From: Bacteroidales bacterium
GTDB lineage: Bacteria > Bacteroidota > Bacteroidia > Bacteroidales > WCHB1-69
Assembly: GCA_028683685.1 (NCBI GenBank)
Contig: JAQUHH010000019.1
Location: forward strand, 1 to 15,533
Direction of reading: 5' to 3'
Length of the DNA: 15,533 bases
A program made the translations under genes and the position numbers. Positions within the stretch are counted from its first letter, which is position 1. Each line of letters starts with the position of its first letter. Under the pieces are notes generated by a model. That model did not search any database, was not told the origin of the DNA, and saw nothing but the letters and a program-made list of their open reading frames with translations. Below, one piece after another: positions 7,758-15,484 of this stretch.

Positions 7758-8486
7758 ATGAATCTAATAATTGACATCGGAAATACAAAACAAAAGCTGG
7801 CATTGGTCAAAAACAACCGCATTATTTCCATTATTTCAGTACCAAAAATAGAGAAAACAATATTGGAAGAGATTTTTCTGGAACATAAAATAGAAAAAGC
7901 TATTATTAGTAATGTTCGCAACGAAGAACAAATCTTAACCCTTTTGGAAATAATTTCAGAACATACAAAAGTGGTCAAATTTCAAGATTTGAAAAAGTTC
8001 CCTATTATAAATGCATATCAAACTCCCGAATCTCTGGGAACTGACAGACTAGCAGTGGCTGCAGGAAGCCAAATTTATGCAAAAGGAAGCAATGTTCTTG
8101 TCATACAGATTGGAACCTGCATTACCTACGAATTTATTGACAAAAACTCCGTGTATTATGGAGGAGCCATCTCCCCTGGTACGTTAATGCGCTTCGAATC
8201 ATTGCACCACTTTACAGGAAAATTGCCATTGGTAGAATACCGAGAAATATCAAACATTACTGGGAAAAACACTCAAGATTCAATTTTATCGGGAGTTCTA
8301 TTTGGAATTATTTCTGAAATTGATGGAAACATTGAAAAATACAAAAACAAATATCCTGATTTAAGAATAATTATGACAGGTGGAGGTGCCAAATACTTTG
8401 ATAAGTTATTAAAAAATGAGATATTTGCAGTCCCGAACCTTGTAATTATTGGGCTAAACTATTTACTGGAAATACATGAAGAATAA
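7758..8486 (+). CDS. coaX: Type III pantothenate kinase
   Basis: This 242-residue protein catalyses the first step of CoA synthesis: ATP-dependent phosphorylation of pantothenate. It belongs to the acetate/sugar kinase (ASKHA) fold. The N-terminal phosphate loop DIGNTKQK (Asp6-Thr10) and the ESLGTDR motif with the catalytic Asp96 are present, as are GGAISPG from residue 135 and a C-terminal TGGGA adenosine motif near 207. One position differs from my recollection of the family: the usual V(I)DxGTxxTxD reads VIQIGTCITYEF here, with Gln117 and Glu125 in place of two Asp. I chose ATG 7758 over GTG 7743 because MNLIIDIGNT is the usual N-terminus and the GTG lies at or before the predicted transcript start. 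The next gene starts 11 bases before this one ends. Confidence 0.9.
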   Translation: MNLIIDIGNTKQKLALVKNNRIISIISVPKIEKTILEEIFLEHKIEKAIISNVRNEEQILTLLEIISEHTKVVKFQDLKKFPIINAYQTPESLGTDRLAVAAGSQIYAKGSNVLVIQIGTCITYEFIDKNSVYYGGAISPGTLMRFESLHHFTGKLPLVEYREISNITGKNTQDSILSGVLFGIISEIDGNIEKYKNKYPDLRIIMTGGGAKYFDKLLKNEIFAVPNLVIIGLNYLLEIHEE

Positions 8487-9750
8487 CATAAAAGCACTAA
8501 TTATCATCCTCGTTATTTTTATTTTCTCAAATGAATTAATGAGTCAAAACAGAATCAGTTCTCCATACTCACGCTACGGTATTGGAAGTTTGCAAAACCG
8601 CAATACATTGACAATAAGCAGCATGGGAGGACTAAACAAAGCCGTTTCCGACCCACTCATAATCAATCCAGGCAATCCGGCTTCATATAGTGCCATCGAC
8701 ACCTTGTCATTTTTATTTGATGGTGCTCTAATCGTATCCAATGCAAATCTAAGTTCCACGAATGTATCTCAATCTACAAACTACGTCTCACTCAGCTATT
8801 TCACCATTGGATTTCCCATACATCGAAAATGGAAAACCAGCATCGGATTATTGCCCTATAGCGAAATAGGATATAAAATCTATGACAATCAAACATTAGA
8901 AAACATAGGAAATACAACTTTTAAATACGAGGGGGATGGTGGTTTAACTCAAATGTACTGGGGAAACAGCTTTCAATTACTTTCTAATTTGTCCATTGGC
9001 ATAAATGCTTCTTATATCTTTGGAAACTTAATTAGAACCCGTCACATTGAATTCGAATCTGAAAATACATTTAATACCTTAAATAAAGTAACCAACCAAA
9101 TCGGTGGTTTCCTGTTTCAAGCCGGCTTAATGCATAAAATAGATATTAAAGAAAAATATTATTTACAAACGGGTCTCACATATGGCATAAAATCTTCCTT
9201 AAAATCAACCGATGATTTTTTCTCGGCTACTTACACTCTTAATTCCTCAGAAGAAGTATTAATGAAAGACACCATCGAAAATTTTGAAAACCAAAATGGA
9301 AAAATTCAAATCCCAATGGCAATTGGGGGAGGAATCGTATTTGGCAAGATAGATAACTTTATGTTTGGAATTGACGCCGAATGGCAAAAATGGGAAGAAT
9401 TTAGATTTTTTGGAGAAAGTGACTCATTAAAAAATAGTTTGACATTAAGTGCAGGTGGAATGTACACCCCATCAGCAAATAGCTCTTCTTTTTTCAAACG
9501 AACAAAATACAGTGCCGGTTTTCGCTACCAACAATCGGCATTGGAGTTAAAAAACACACCCATCAACGACATGGCAGTATCCCTTGGAATAGGGATTCCT
9601 ATTCTTCGATCCAAAAACCATTTAAATATTGGCATAGAAGTTGGTCAATTAGGTACCATCAATAATGATTTAATTAAAATAAATTATTTCCGTTTTCAAA
9701 TCGGAATGCAGTTTTATGAAAGATGGTTTCATCGTAGAAAATTTGATTAA
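8476..9750 (+). CDS. Outer-membrane beta-barrel protein (unnamed Bacteroidota family)
   Basis: A 424-residue exported protein. Residues 1-24 form a signal peptide (Lys-containing start, hydrophobic 7-17, likely cut near MSQ-N). The mature N-terminus carries RISSPYSRYGIGSLQN, a hallmark stretch I associate with an uncharacterised Bacteroidota outer-membrane family encoded beside coaX. The body alternates polar and hydrophobic residues with many aromatic ends (for example YYLQTGLTYGIKSS, KYSAGFRYQQSALEL), consistent with beta strands. The C-terminus FRFQIGMQFYERWFHRRKFD has a terminal barrel-like strand followed by a short basic tail. A transport function resembling FadL-type barrels is possible but unsupported. 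It overlaps coaX by 11 bases and precedes a TPR protein and lptC, so it probably belongs to an envelope-biogenesis operon. Confidence 0.8.
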   Translation: MKNNIKALIIILVIFIFSNELMSQNRISSPYSRYGIGSLQNRNTLTISSMGGLNKAVSDPLIINPGNPASYSAIDTLSFLFDGALIVSNANLSSTNVSQSTNYVSLSYFTIGFPIHRKWKTSIGLLPYSEIGYKIYDNQTLENIGNTTFKYEGDGGLTQMYWGNSFQLLSNLSIGINASYIFGNLIRTRHIEFESENTFNTLNKVTNQIGGFLFQAGLMHKIDIKEKYYLQTGLTYGIKSSLKSTDDFFSATYTLNSSEEVLMKDTIENFENQNGKIQIPMAIGGGIVFGKIDNFMFGIDAEWQKWEEFRFFGESDSLKNSLTLSAGGMYTPSANSSSFFKRTKYSAGFRYQQSALELKNTPINDMAVSLGIGIPILRSKNHLNIGIEVGQLGTINNDLIKINYFRFQIGMQFYERWFHRRKFD

Positions 9751-9817
9751 TGAACAATAATTTCAATAATAATAAGTTGAATAAAATAAAAGAATAAACA
9801 AAAAAAAGCAAATTAAA

Positions 9818-11353
9818 ATGAAAGCAAGTTTTAAACTATTCATGTTAGCAATTGCAATCCTATTTTCCACTCCAATGGTGATCGCTCAAACCGACGAAGA
9901 TAGCAATGATTCGGAGAGCGCTACAGAAAGCCGCTGGGGATTGGATAGTGCTGAATGTGTAAAAAATTTCTCTCTATTTAGAGAATTTTATCGTCAACGC
10001 AATTACAAGGATTCATATGAACCTTGGCAAAAAGTTTTAAACGACTGTCCTCAAGCCTCGAAAAATATTTACATAAATGGAACGGTCATTCTTAATTATC
10101 AACTTAGGAATACAAAAGATATTAGCCGCAAAGAAAGATTGGTAGACACATTAATGATGGTTTACGACAATCGAATCGCTAATTTTGGAGAAGAGGGTTA
10201 TGTATTAGGACGAAAAGCCATTGATTACATTCGTTATGTGCCAGATTTTTTTGTAAAAAGAGCATCTGCCGAAAAAGATCAGGAAAAACTCAAACTAATA
10301 AATGATAGCATTATTGAAGTTTGGAACAAAGCATATCAAATGTTCGAACGTTCAATGGATTTAGAAAAAAACTCGTCTTCGGCTCCAATCGTAGATGCAT
10401 ATTTTCAAACCACAGAAATTTACTTCAAAAATAATAATTTAGAAAAAGATATTATTATTGAAGCATATGACAAAGCCAGCGATATTCTTGATTTTAACAT
10501 CAATGAACAAACCGACAAATTAGCAAGTGCATTCCATGAAATGGAGGCTATAAAAAAAGCAAATGAAGAAGGGACTATCGATGAGGCAACTTTGGAAAAT
10601 ATGACCAATAAGTTTGAAAAAGACACCGCTCTTATCATCCGTACTTTAAATGGATACACGACTGTAAAAAGCAATATTGAAACACGCTTTACCCCTTACG
10701 CAACCTGCGAAGACTTAGTTAGTATTTACAATAAGAAAATGCAAGGGAACGAAGAGAATGTTGATTTTTTAACAAAGGTTACACGATTAATGAATCGCAA
10801 AAAATGCATTGATAATCAAGTGTTTTTTACTGCAACCGAAAACCTTCACCGCATTCAGCCAACGGCAAACTCTTCTTTCTTAATGGGGTATATGCTTTTC
10901 CGCAAAGAGGAATATTCAAAAGCAAAAGAATATTTAGAGCAAGCTATAAATAAATATGATAAAGAATCCGATAAAGCCTCAGCATACATTTTGTTGGTGG
11001 AAGTGAGCAGTAAAATGGGTCAATATTCAACGGCCCGTCAATATGCTTACAAATACGCAGAAGCAGTTCCTACAAGCGGATTACCCTATTTGCTTATTGG
11101 CGACATGTATGCTTCTACCGCAACCAGCTGCGGCGACAATGAGCTAACAACTCGAGTTGCATATTGGGCTGCTGCTGATAAATACAATCGTGCAAAGCAA
11201 ATTGATAAAACCATTGAAGAAGAAGCCAACCAAAGAATAAATAGAATTCGGGCTCGTTTTCCTGATAAAAACACAGTCTTTTTCTATGGATTAAAACAAG
11301 GACAATCCTATACCGTCGGTTGTTGGATTAATGAAACTACAACCGTTCGTTAA
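9818..11353 (+). CDS. Secreted tetratricopeptide-repeat protein
   Basis: A 511-residue protein with a clear signal peptide (MKASFKLFMLAIAILFSTPM then VIA-Q, cut near residue 23), an acidic Ser/Asp/Glu linker (25-38) and a largely helical body. TPR-like repeats are clearest at about residues 350-430, where SSFLMGYMLFRKEEYSKAKE and the following helices match the aromatic-Gly-Ala spacing of the motif. Earlier regions look like degenerate repeats. Several Cys residues are scattered (for example SAECV and NDCPQ), unusual for a periplasmic TPR protein. The C-terminal VGCWINETTTVR is distinctive and, as I recall, shared by relatives in this gene neighbourhood. The likely location is periplasmic or outer-membrane associated, possibly a scaffold for envelope assembly (inference). 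Its TAA abuts the ATG of lptC with no spacer. Confidence 0.82.
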   Translation: MKASFKLFMLAIAILFSTPMVIAQTDEDSNDSESATESRWGLDSAECVKNFSLFREFYRQRNYKDSYEPWQKVLNDCPQASKNIYINGTVILNYQLRNTKDISRKERLVDTLMMVYDNRIANFGEEGYVLGRKAIDYIRYVPDFFVKRASAEKDQEKLKLINDSIIEVWNKAYQMFERSMDLEKNSSSAPIVDAYFQTTEIYFKNNNLEKDIIIEAYDKASDILDFNINEQTDKLASAFHEMEAIKKANEEGTIDEATLENMTNKFEKDTALIIRTLNGYTTVKSNIETRFTPYATCEDLVSIYNKKMQGNEENVDFLTKVTRLMNRKKCIDNQVFFTATENLHRIQPTANSSFLMGYMLFRKEEYSKAKEYLEQAINKYDKESDKASAYILLVEVSSKMGQYSTARQYAYKYAEAVPTSGLPYLLIGDMYASTATSCGDNELTTRVAYWAAADKYNRAKQIDKTIEEEANQRINRIRARFPDKNTVFFYGLKQGQSYTVGCWINETTTVR

Positions 11354-11920
11354 ATGAACATTCAATTCTCACAGTTTGCAAAACATTATTTCAAGATTGT
11401 CGCCATGGCGACAATCTTGTTTTGTTCTTGTGAGAACGATATTACCACCGTACAGAGCTTAACGGCAAAAGACAATGTTCCAGACGAATCGGCAAAAGAA
11501 GTCACTGTAATCAGAAGCGATTCGGGAAAAGTTGAGTTTGTTTTGGAAGCAGCAACCCTGAATAAATTTTACAAAGAAGAGACCTATACCGAATTTCCAG
11601 ACGGGATAAAAATATCAACCTATGATAACTTAAAAGAAAAAATCAACCAGCTCACTGCAAACTGGGCCATCAACAACGAATCAAAAAAAATGATGGAAGC
11701 AAAAAGCAATGTAGTTATCACCAATCATCAAACCAACGAAATTATTGAAACCGAACATATTGTTTGGGATCAATTAAATCATACTATTTATTCCAATGTT
11801 TTTATTAAAAGAACCAACGAAGAAGGCGTAATGTACGGAGATGGTTTCGATGCCGATGAGTCTTTTTCTAAATATACAATCCGAAACCCAAGAGCAACTC
11901 TTTATGTCAACGAAGAATAA
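11354..11920 (+). CDS. lptC: LPS export periplasmic protein LptC-like lipoprotein
   Basis: A 188-residue protein. Residues 1-25 form a signal with basic and aromatic residues, then IVAMATILF, and a lipobox ending at Cys26 (LFCSC-END), so it should be lipid-anchored in the envelope. The mature part fits the LptC/OstA-like beta-jellyroll: VEFVLEAATLNKF, FPDGIKISTYD, MMEAKSNVVITNHQTNEIIETEHIVWD and ending RNPRATLYVNEE. LptC links the inner-membrane LptBFG transporter to the LptA bridge in LPS transport. The start at 11354 directly abuts the TPR stop (TAAATG), so re-initiation coupling is likely. An in-frame ATG at 11405 would leave too short a signal. Bases 11392-11419, inside the signal region, form a perfect palindrome. 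Related operons often continue with a CNNM/hemolysin gene and a PpiD/SurA gene; here the operon ends at a convergent prfB. Confidence 0.85.
   Translation: MNIQFSQFAKHYFKIVAMATILFCSCENDITTVQSLTAKDNVPDESAKEVTVIRSDSGKVEFVLEAATLNKFYKEETYTEFPDGIKISTYDNLKEKINQLTANWAINNESKKMMEAKSNVVITNHQTNEIIETEHIVWDQLNHTIYSNVFIKRTNEEGVMYGDGFDADESFSKYTIRNPRATLYVNEE
11392..11419. repeat. Perfect 28-bp palindrome within the lptC signal-peptide region
   Basis: The half-site CAAGATTGTCGCCA (11392-11405) is followed by its exact reverse complement (11406-11419), centred on CCATGG. As RNA it could fold into a 12-bp stem with a CAUG loop whose AUG is the in-frame Met18 codon. The downstream sequence is T-rich (TTTTGTTCTTG), so it resembles an intragenic terminator or attenuator. 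Confidence 0.9.
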
Positions 11921-11937
11921 TTAGCAAATACAAAGCC

Positions 11938-13030
11938 CTACTTGTTTTTTCCAAATTGCATTAAATACGACTTAATAAAGTCGTCAATTTCTCCATCCAT
12001 AACCGCCTGAACATTGGATGTTTCGGTTCCTGTACGAACATCTTTGACAAGTTTGTATGGATGCATTACATAGTTACGGATTTGCGCACCAAAATCGATT
12101 TTTGATTTTGAGTTTTCCAACTGATCATGTTTCTCCTTTTTCTTTCGAAGTTCAATATCATACAAACGAGATTTAAGCATAAGCATGGCTTTTTCTCGGT
12201 TTTGAAGCTGGGAACGTGTTTCCTGACATTCTACCACTATTCCCGAAGGAGCATGATGAAGTCTGACGGCAGTTTCAACTTTATTGACATTTTGTCCACC
12301 CGGACCGCTCGAACGAAAAGTATCCCAACTAATATCCGATGGATTAATCTCTATATCAATGTTTTCATCCACAATGGGATACACAAAAACAGAAGAAAAA
12401 GAAGTATGACGTTTGTTGGCCGAATCAAAAGGGGACAATCGAACCAAACGATGAACCCCAATTTCACTTTTAAGAAAACCAAAAGCAAAATCGCCTTGAA
12501 ATTCGATGGTTGCCGACTTAATACCAGCGCCGTCACCGTCTTGTCGATCCACTAATTGGGTCGAAAAATTATTGTTTTCGCCCCAACGCAAATACATTCT
12601 CATTAACATTTCTGCCCAATCCTGACTTTCTGTACCGCCAGCTCCAGGAGTAATGTTCATCAATGCCGACATCCGATCTTCTTCTTGTCCCATCATATTG
12701 CGGAACTCTATATCTTCGAGTCGTTTTAGAGTGAATAAATACTGTTTTTCAAGTTCTTCAATGCTCACTTCTTGTTGCTCAAAAAACTCATATAAAACCA
12801 GTAAATCCTCGTAGGAACTTTCAATTGTTTTGAAAGCGGCCGTCCAGGACTTAAGAATATTTATCTCTTTTAATAGTTTTTGGGCATTTTTGGAGTTATT
12901 CCAAAAATCAGGATCTTGAGTTTTTAGTTCTTTGTCCGAAATTTCATACAATTTCCGTTCAATGTCAAAGAAACCTCCTCAGGTTCTCAATGCGACCTTT
13001 AATCTCTTTTAAGTCCTCTTTATAAACCAT
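11938..13030 (-). CDS. prfB: Peptide chain release factor 2, with programmed +1 frameshift
   Basis: RF2 ends translation at UAA and UGA. The gene starts at ATG 13030-13028, reads 21 codons to CTT (12970-12968) and meets TGA (12967-12965). Skipping one base resumes at GAC (12966) and runs to TAG at 11938-11940, giving about 363 residues, close to the usual 365. The stop-recognition tripeptide SPF lies at about residues 199-201, the catalytic GGQ in [16 protein letters not shown] at 244-246. The first codon of this gene overlaps the 3' end of recX by 11 bases. A simple gene call would begin at an internal ATG (12951) and miss the first 27 residues. In-frame termination at UGA when RF2 is plentiful makes the gene autoregulated; that is established for this family and inferred here. 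Confidence 0.95.
12964..12979 (-). promoter_or_regulatory. prfB programmed +1 frameshift signal
   Basis: On the minus strand the order is AGGAGG (12979-12974), three bases TTT, then CTTTGAC (12970-12964). This matches the classical prfB arrangement: an internal Shine-Dalgarno stimulator three bases before the CUU slippery codon, then UGA and C. The in-frame peptide before the stop ends LRRFL and the shifted product continues [13 protein letters not shown]. Confidence 0.95.
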
Positions 13031-13517
13031 CTTTTGTGTTTTTTATTTTTTTCAAAATATCAATAACAAACTCACTTTCGAAGCCTTTTTGATTCAGATA
13101 GTGGATTGTTTTTTGGAAATCTGTTCTGTTGTTAATATTTTTACCTTTAGTGTATTTTAGAACCTCATCTTCCATAATCTGAAAATAGACTTCATCTGAG
13201 ATTTGTTCCAAGGCTTTTTTTATCAAAAAATCCGATATTTGCTTTTGACGAAGTCCTTGCTTAATTTTATATTTTCCCCACTTATTTTGGTTTAATTTTC
13301 CTCGACAATAGCTGTATGCAAAACGTTCTTCATTCAGAAAGTTTCCTTGAATCAGCTCCGAAATAACCCAATCAGAGCTAGCTTGGTCGATTTGCCATTC
13401 TTTTAGTTTAAGCTTAACATCAAAATGAGAACGTTCGGAATAAGCACAAAATTTCTGTGCCTTTTGCAAGGCTTTTAACGGTGTTATAATTTCTTGTTTA
13501 TTTCCATGGAAAGACAT
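13020..13517 (-). CDS. recX: RecX-family regulatory protein
   Basis: A 165-residue basic, helical protein. RecX binds RecA filaments and modulates RecA activity in the cytoplasm. The N-terminal segment CAYSERSHFDVKLKLKEW and the central LNEERFAYSYCRGKLNQNKW with GKYKIKQGLRQKQIS match the three-helix RecX repeat; the C-terminal part (about 110-155) gives a third weaker repeat (TDFQKTIHYLNQKGFESEFV). Length is normal. It starts five bases after rng ends and its last 11 bases overlap the prfB start, so rng-recX-prfB are probably one transcript. recA is not in the window. No Shine-Dalgarno sequence is seen before the ATG at 13517. Confidence 0.88.
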   Translation of the reverse strand: MSFHGNKQEIITPLKALQKAQKFCAYSERSHFDVKLKLKEWQIDQASSDWVISELIQGNFLNEERFAYSYCRGKLNQNKWGKYKIKQGLRQKQISDFLIKKALEQISDEVYFQIMEDEVLKYTKGKNINNRTDFQKTIHYLNQKGFESEFVIDILKKIKNTKDGL

Positions 13518-13522
13518 AAAAG

Positions 13523-15085
13523 CTACAATTTAATCTCATCATCTTTCGAATTAAAGATATGATATTCGAGGAATTGATAAGAAGAAATAGGACGAATTTT
13601 AATCCATTTTTTATATTTAAGATACCATTTTATTTGCTGAGAAACAAAACCTTTGGTAATGTATGCGTGCAGAATTGGATTTACATTGACGGCAAGAGTT
13701 TTTTCGTTTTGATCGCGAAATAGATAAGAGATGTTATTTTCAATTTCGTCAATGATTAAGCTATTGGATTTAATTTCACCGGTTCCTTCGCAACATGGAC
13801 ATTTCTCCAAAACTTCAATATTCATTTCGGGTCGAACTCTTTGACGTGTAATTTGAACCAAACCAAATTTGCTGGGAGGCAAAACGGTATGTTTTGCTCT
13901 ATCTTTGGTCATTAAATCCTTCATTGTTTGATACAAAACTCTTCTGTTTTGACCTAAATGCAGGTCAATAAAATCGATTACAATAATTCCACCCATGTCT
14001 CTTAATCTCAATTGCCGCGCAATTTCTTTGGCTGCTTCAATGTTTACCTCCAAGGCATTGTCTTCTTGCGTATTTGAAGAGTTGTTGCGATGACCGCTAT
14101 TGACATCAATAACATGAAGTGCTTCAGTATGCTCGATAATAAGGTAAATGCCACTTTTTATGGTCACTACCTTTCCAAAAGAATTTTTGATTTGTTTGTC
14201 AACGCCAAAATTTTCAAAAATTGGCAATTTCCCTTTGTAATGTTTAACAATATCTACTTTATCGGGAGCAATGTCTGTTAAGTACATCTTTATCTCCTCG
14301 GCCATGCTTGCGTCGTTCACATGAATTGCATTAAAAGACTCATTAAGCAAATCTCTGAGAATAACTGAAGTTCTATCTATTTCGCTGATAATTTTCATGG
14401 GAGGCAATGCCGATGGAAGTTTAGAAACAAGCAATTCCCAACGATTTACCAATTGTTTTAAATCATGATCTAGTTCAGCTACTTTTTTATTTTCAGCAAC
14501 GGTTCGGATAATAACACCAAACCCTTGTGGTTTAATACTTTGGATAAGTCTTTTCAGGCGAGTTCTTTCGTCGGAACTTTTTATTTTTTGAGAAATGGAA
14601 ACTTTTTCAGCAAAAGGAACCAAAACCAAATATCGTCCTGCAAAAGAAATCTCAGTAGAGACTCTAGGCCCTTTTGTCGAAATGGGCTCTTTGGCAATTT
14701 GAACTAAAATAGACTGACCCGAAGTAAGAACATGAGATATTTTATCATTTTTCTCAATTTCAGGTTCAAGTTTTAAATTTTCAATGGAAGTATCTGTATT
14801 TATTTCTGTAATGCATCGTTTGACAAATTTATTTACAGTACGTACATTAGTCCCTAAATCAAGGTAATGCAAAAATGCATCTTTTTCATAGCCCACATCG
14901 ATAAATGCGGCATTTAATCCAGGCATTATTTTTTTAAGTCTACGCAAATAAACATCCCCAACCATATGATTGGGGTTCGATTTATCTTGATTGAGTTCAA
15001 CAAGAACTTTCTCTTCAAGCAACGCAATTTCCACTTCCGATTTTTCGGAATTTATTATTAGTTCTCTGTTTACTATATCACTCAT
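13523..15085 (-). CDS. rng: Ribonuclease G/E family endoribonuclease
   Basis: A 520-residue cytoplasmic endoribonuclease that cuts single-stranded RNA in rRNA maturation and mRNA decay. An S1-type RNA-binding domain occupies about residues 35-140 (GDVYLRRLKKIMPGLNAAFI then DVGYEKDAFLH). It holds an insert of about 40 acidic/polar residues compared with the minimal domain. The catalytic Mg2+ site is intact: Asp327 in LHVIDVNSGH and Asp371 in GGIIVIDFIDL, spaced as in RNase E. The zinc-link motif CPCCEGTG is at Cys429-Cys432. The length fits RNase G and lacks the long RNase E scaffold tail. The ATG at 15085 is favoured by the start SDIVNRELIINS. A 281-base leader separates it from the small basic protein gene upstream. 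Confidence 0.93.
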   Translation of the reverse strand: MSDIVNRELIINSEKSEVEIALLEEKVLVELNQDKSNPNHMVGDVYLRRLKKIMPGLNAAFIDVGYEKDAFLHYLDLGTNVRTVNKFVKRCITEINTDTSIENLKLEPEIEKNDKISHVLTSGQSILVQIAKEPISTKGPRVSTEISFAGRYLVLVPFAEKVSISQKIKSSDERTRLKRLIQSIKPQGFGVIIRTVAENKKVAELDHDLKQLVNRWELLVSKLPSALPPMKIISEIDRTSVILRDLLNESFNAIHVNDASMAEEIKMYLTDIAPDKVDIVKHYKGKLPIFENFGVDKQIKNSFGKVVTIKSGIYLIIEHTEALHVIDVNSGHRNNSSNTQEDNALEVNIEAAKEIARQLRLRDMGGIIVIDFIDLHLGQNRRVLYQTMKDLMTKDRAKHTVLPPSKFGLVQITRQRVRPEMNIEVLEKCPCCEGTGEIKSNSLIIDEIENNISYLFRDQNEKTLAVNVNPILHAYITKGFVSQQIKWYLKYKKWIKIRPISSYQFLEYHIFNSKDDEIKL

Positions 15086-15366
15086 CTTAAAGTGGTGCTT
15101 TAGAATATTTTAGTACAAAATTGAAAATAGTATTTGCCATGGGTGTCTTTTCTGAATTTTTGAATTTAATTTTCAAATTAAAAACTATTTCAAATATTTT
15201 ATTCATTCTTTCCCTCATTATCAACAATGTGTTTTTAACGATTTGGCTTCTAGTGCGTTCAGACAATTCATTGTCAACAAAACCGAGCAAATACTATGGT
15301 ATAAAACAAATATACATAGTGACAAAATCGACACTATGTATAATTTGCTAAATAATAATGGTTTAA
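15086..15366 (-). other. Leader/spacer between the 29-residue gene and rng
   Basis: This 281-base AT-rich stretch holds a perfect inverted repeat (15311-15342), a -7-like element TATATTTG on the minus strand (15314-15307) and a 6+2+6 dyad GACAAT-TC-ATTGTC (15262-15275). A 67-codon frame (15290-15087, TTG start) ends one base before the rng ATG; its product is Lys/Ile/Asn-rich, resembles nothing I know, and may be chance. The most likely content is the rng promoter plus a structured 5' leader. Confidence 0.45.
15311..15342 (-). repeat. Perfect 11-bp inverted repeat in the rng leader
   Basis: TATACATAGTG (15311-15321) pairs with CACTATGTATA (15332-15342) across a 10-base loop. On the minus strand it is followed by TTTGTTTTATA, a modestly T-rich tail. 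It could terminate the HU/29-residue transcript. It also overlaps the -7-like TATATTTG (15314-15307), so it could instead be an operator for rng. Confidence 0.7.
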
Positions 15367-15456
15367 TTATTTGTTTTTATGACGATTTTTTCTCAAACGT
15401 TTTTTGCGTTTATGGGTCGCCATTTTATGTCTTTTTCTTTTCTTTCCGCTAGGCAT
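15367..15456 (-). CDS. 29-residue highly basic protein (Bacteroidota small protein)
   Basis: ATG at 15456 to TAA at 15367 encodes 29 residues, of which about 19 are Lys, Arg or His. It opens MPSGKKRKRHKMATHKRKK and continues with an Arg/Lys/Asn/His tail ending in NKHR-type basic residues. I recognise this as a small basic protein highly conserved across Bacteroidota, usually overlooked or annotated as hypothetical or ribosome-associated. Its charge suggests rRNA binding; it may correspond to a phylum-specific ribosomal protein, but I cannot confirm which. It follows the HU-type gene by 28 bases on the same strand and precedes rng, an rRNA-processing enzyme, so the context fits translation or nucleoid function. 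No Shine-Dalgarno sequence is visible. Confidence 0.88.
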   Translation of the reverse strand: MPSGKKRKRHKMATHKRKKRLRKNRHKNK

Positions 15457-15484
15457 GATTGAAGGTTTTAAATGATTGTATAGA

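Noticed and set aside
12127..12555. 142-codon plus-strand frame inside prfB
   Set aside because: Antisense to the conserved GGQ region of release factor 2; explained by the composition of the real gene.
15087..15290. 67-codon minus-strand frame just before rng
   Set aside because: It needs a TTG start, has AT-driven Lys/Ile/Asn-rich composition, matches no family I know and overlaps probable regulatory structure; kept only as a note on the leader.
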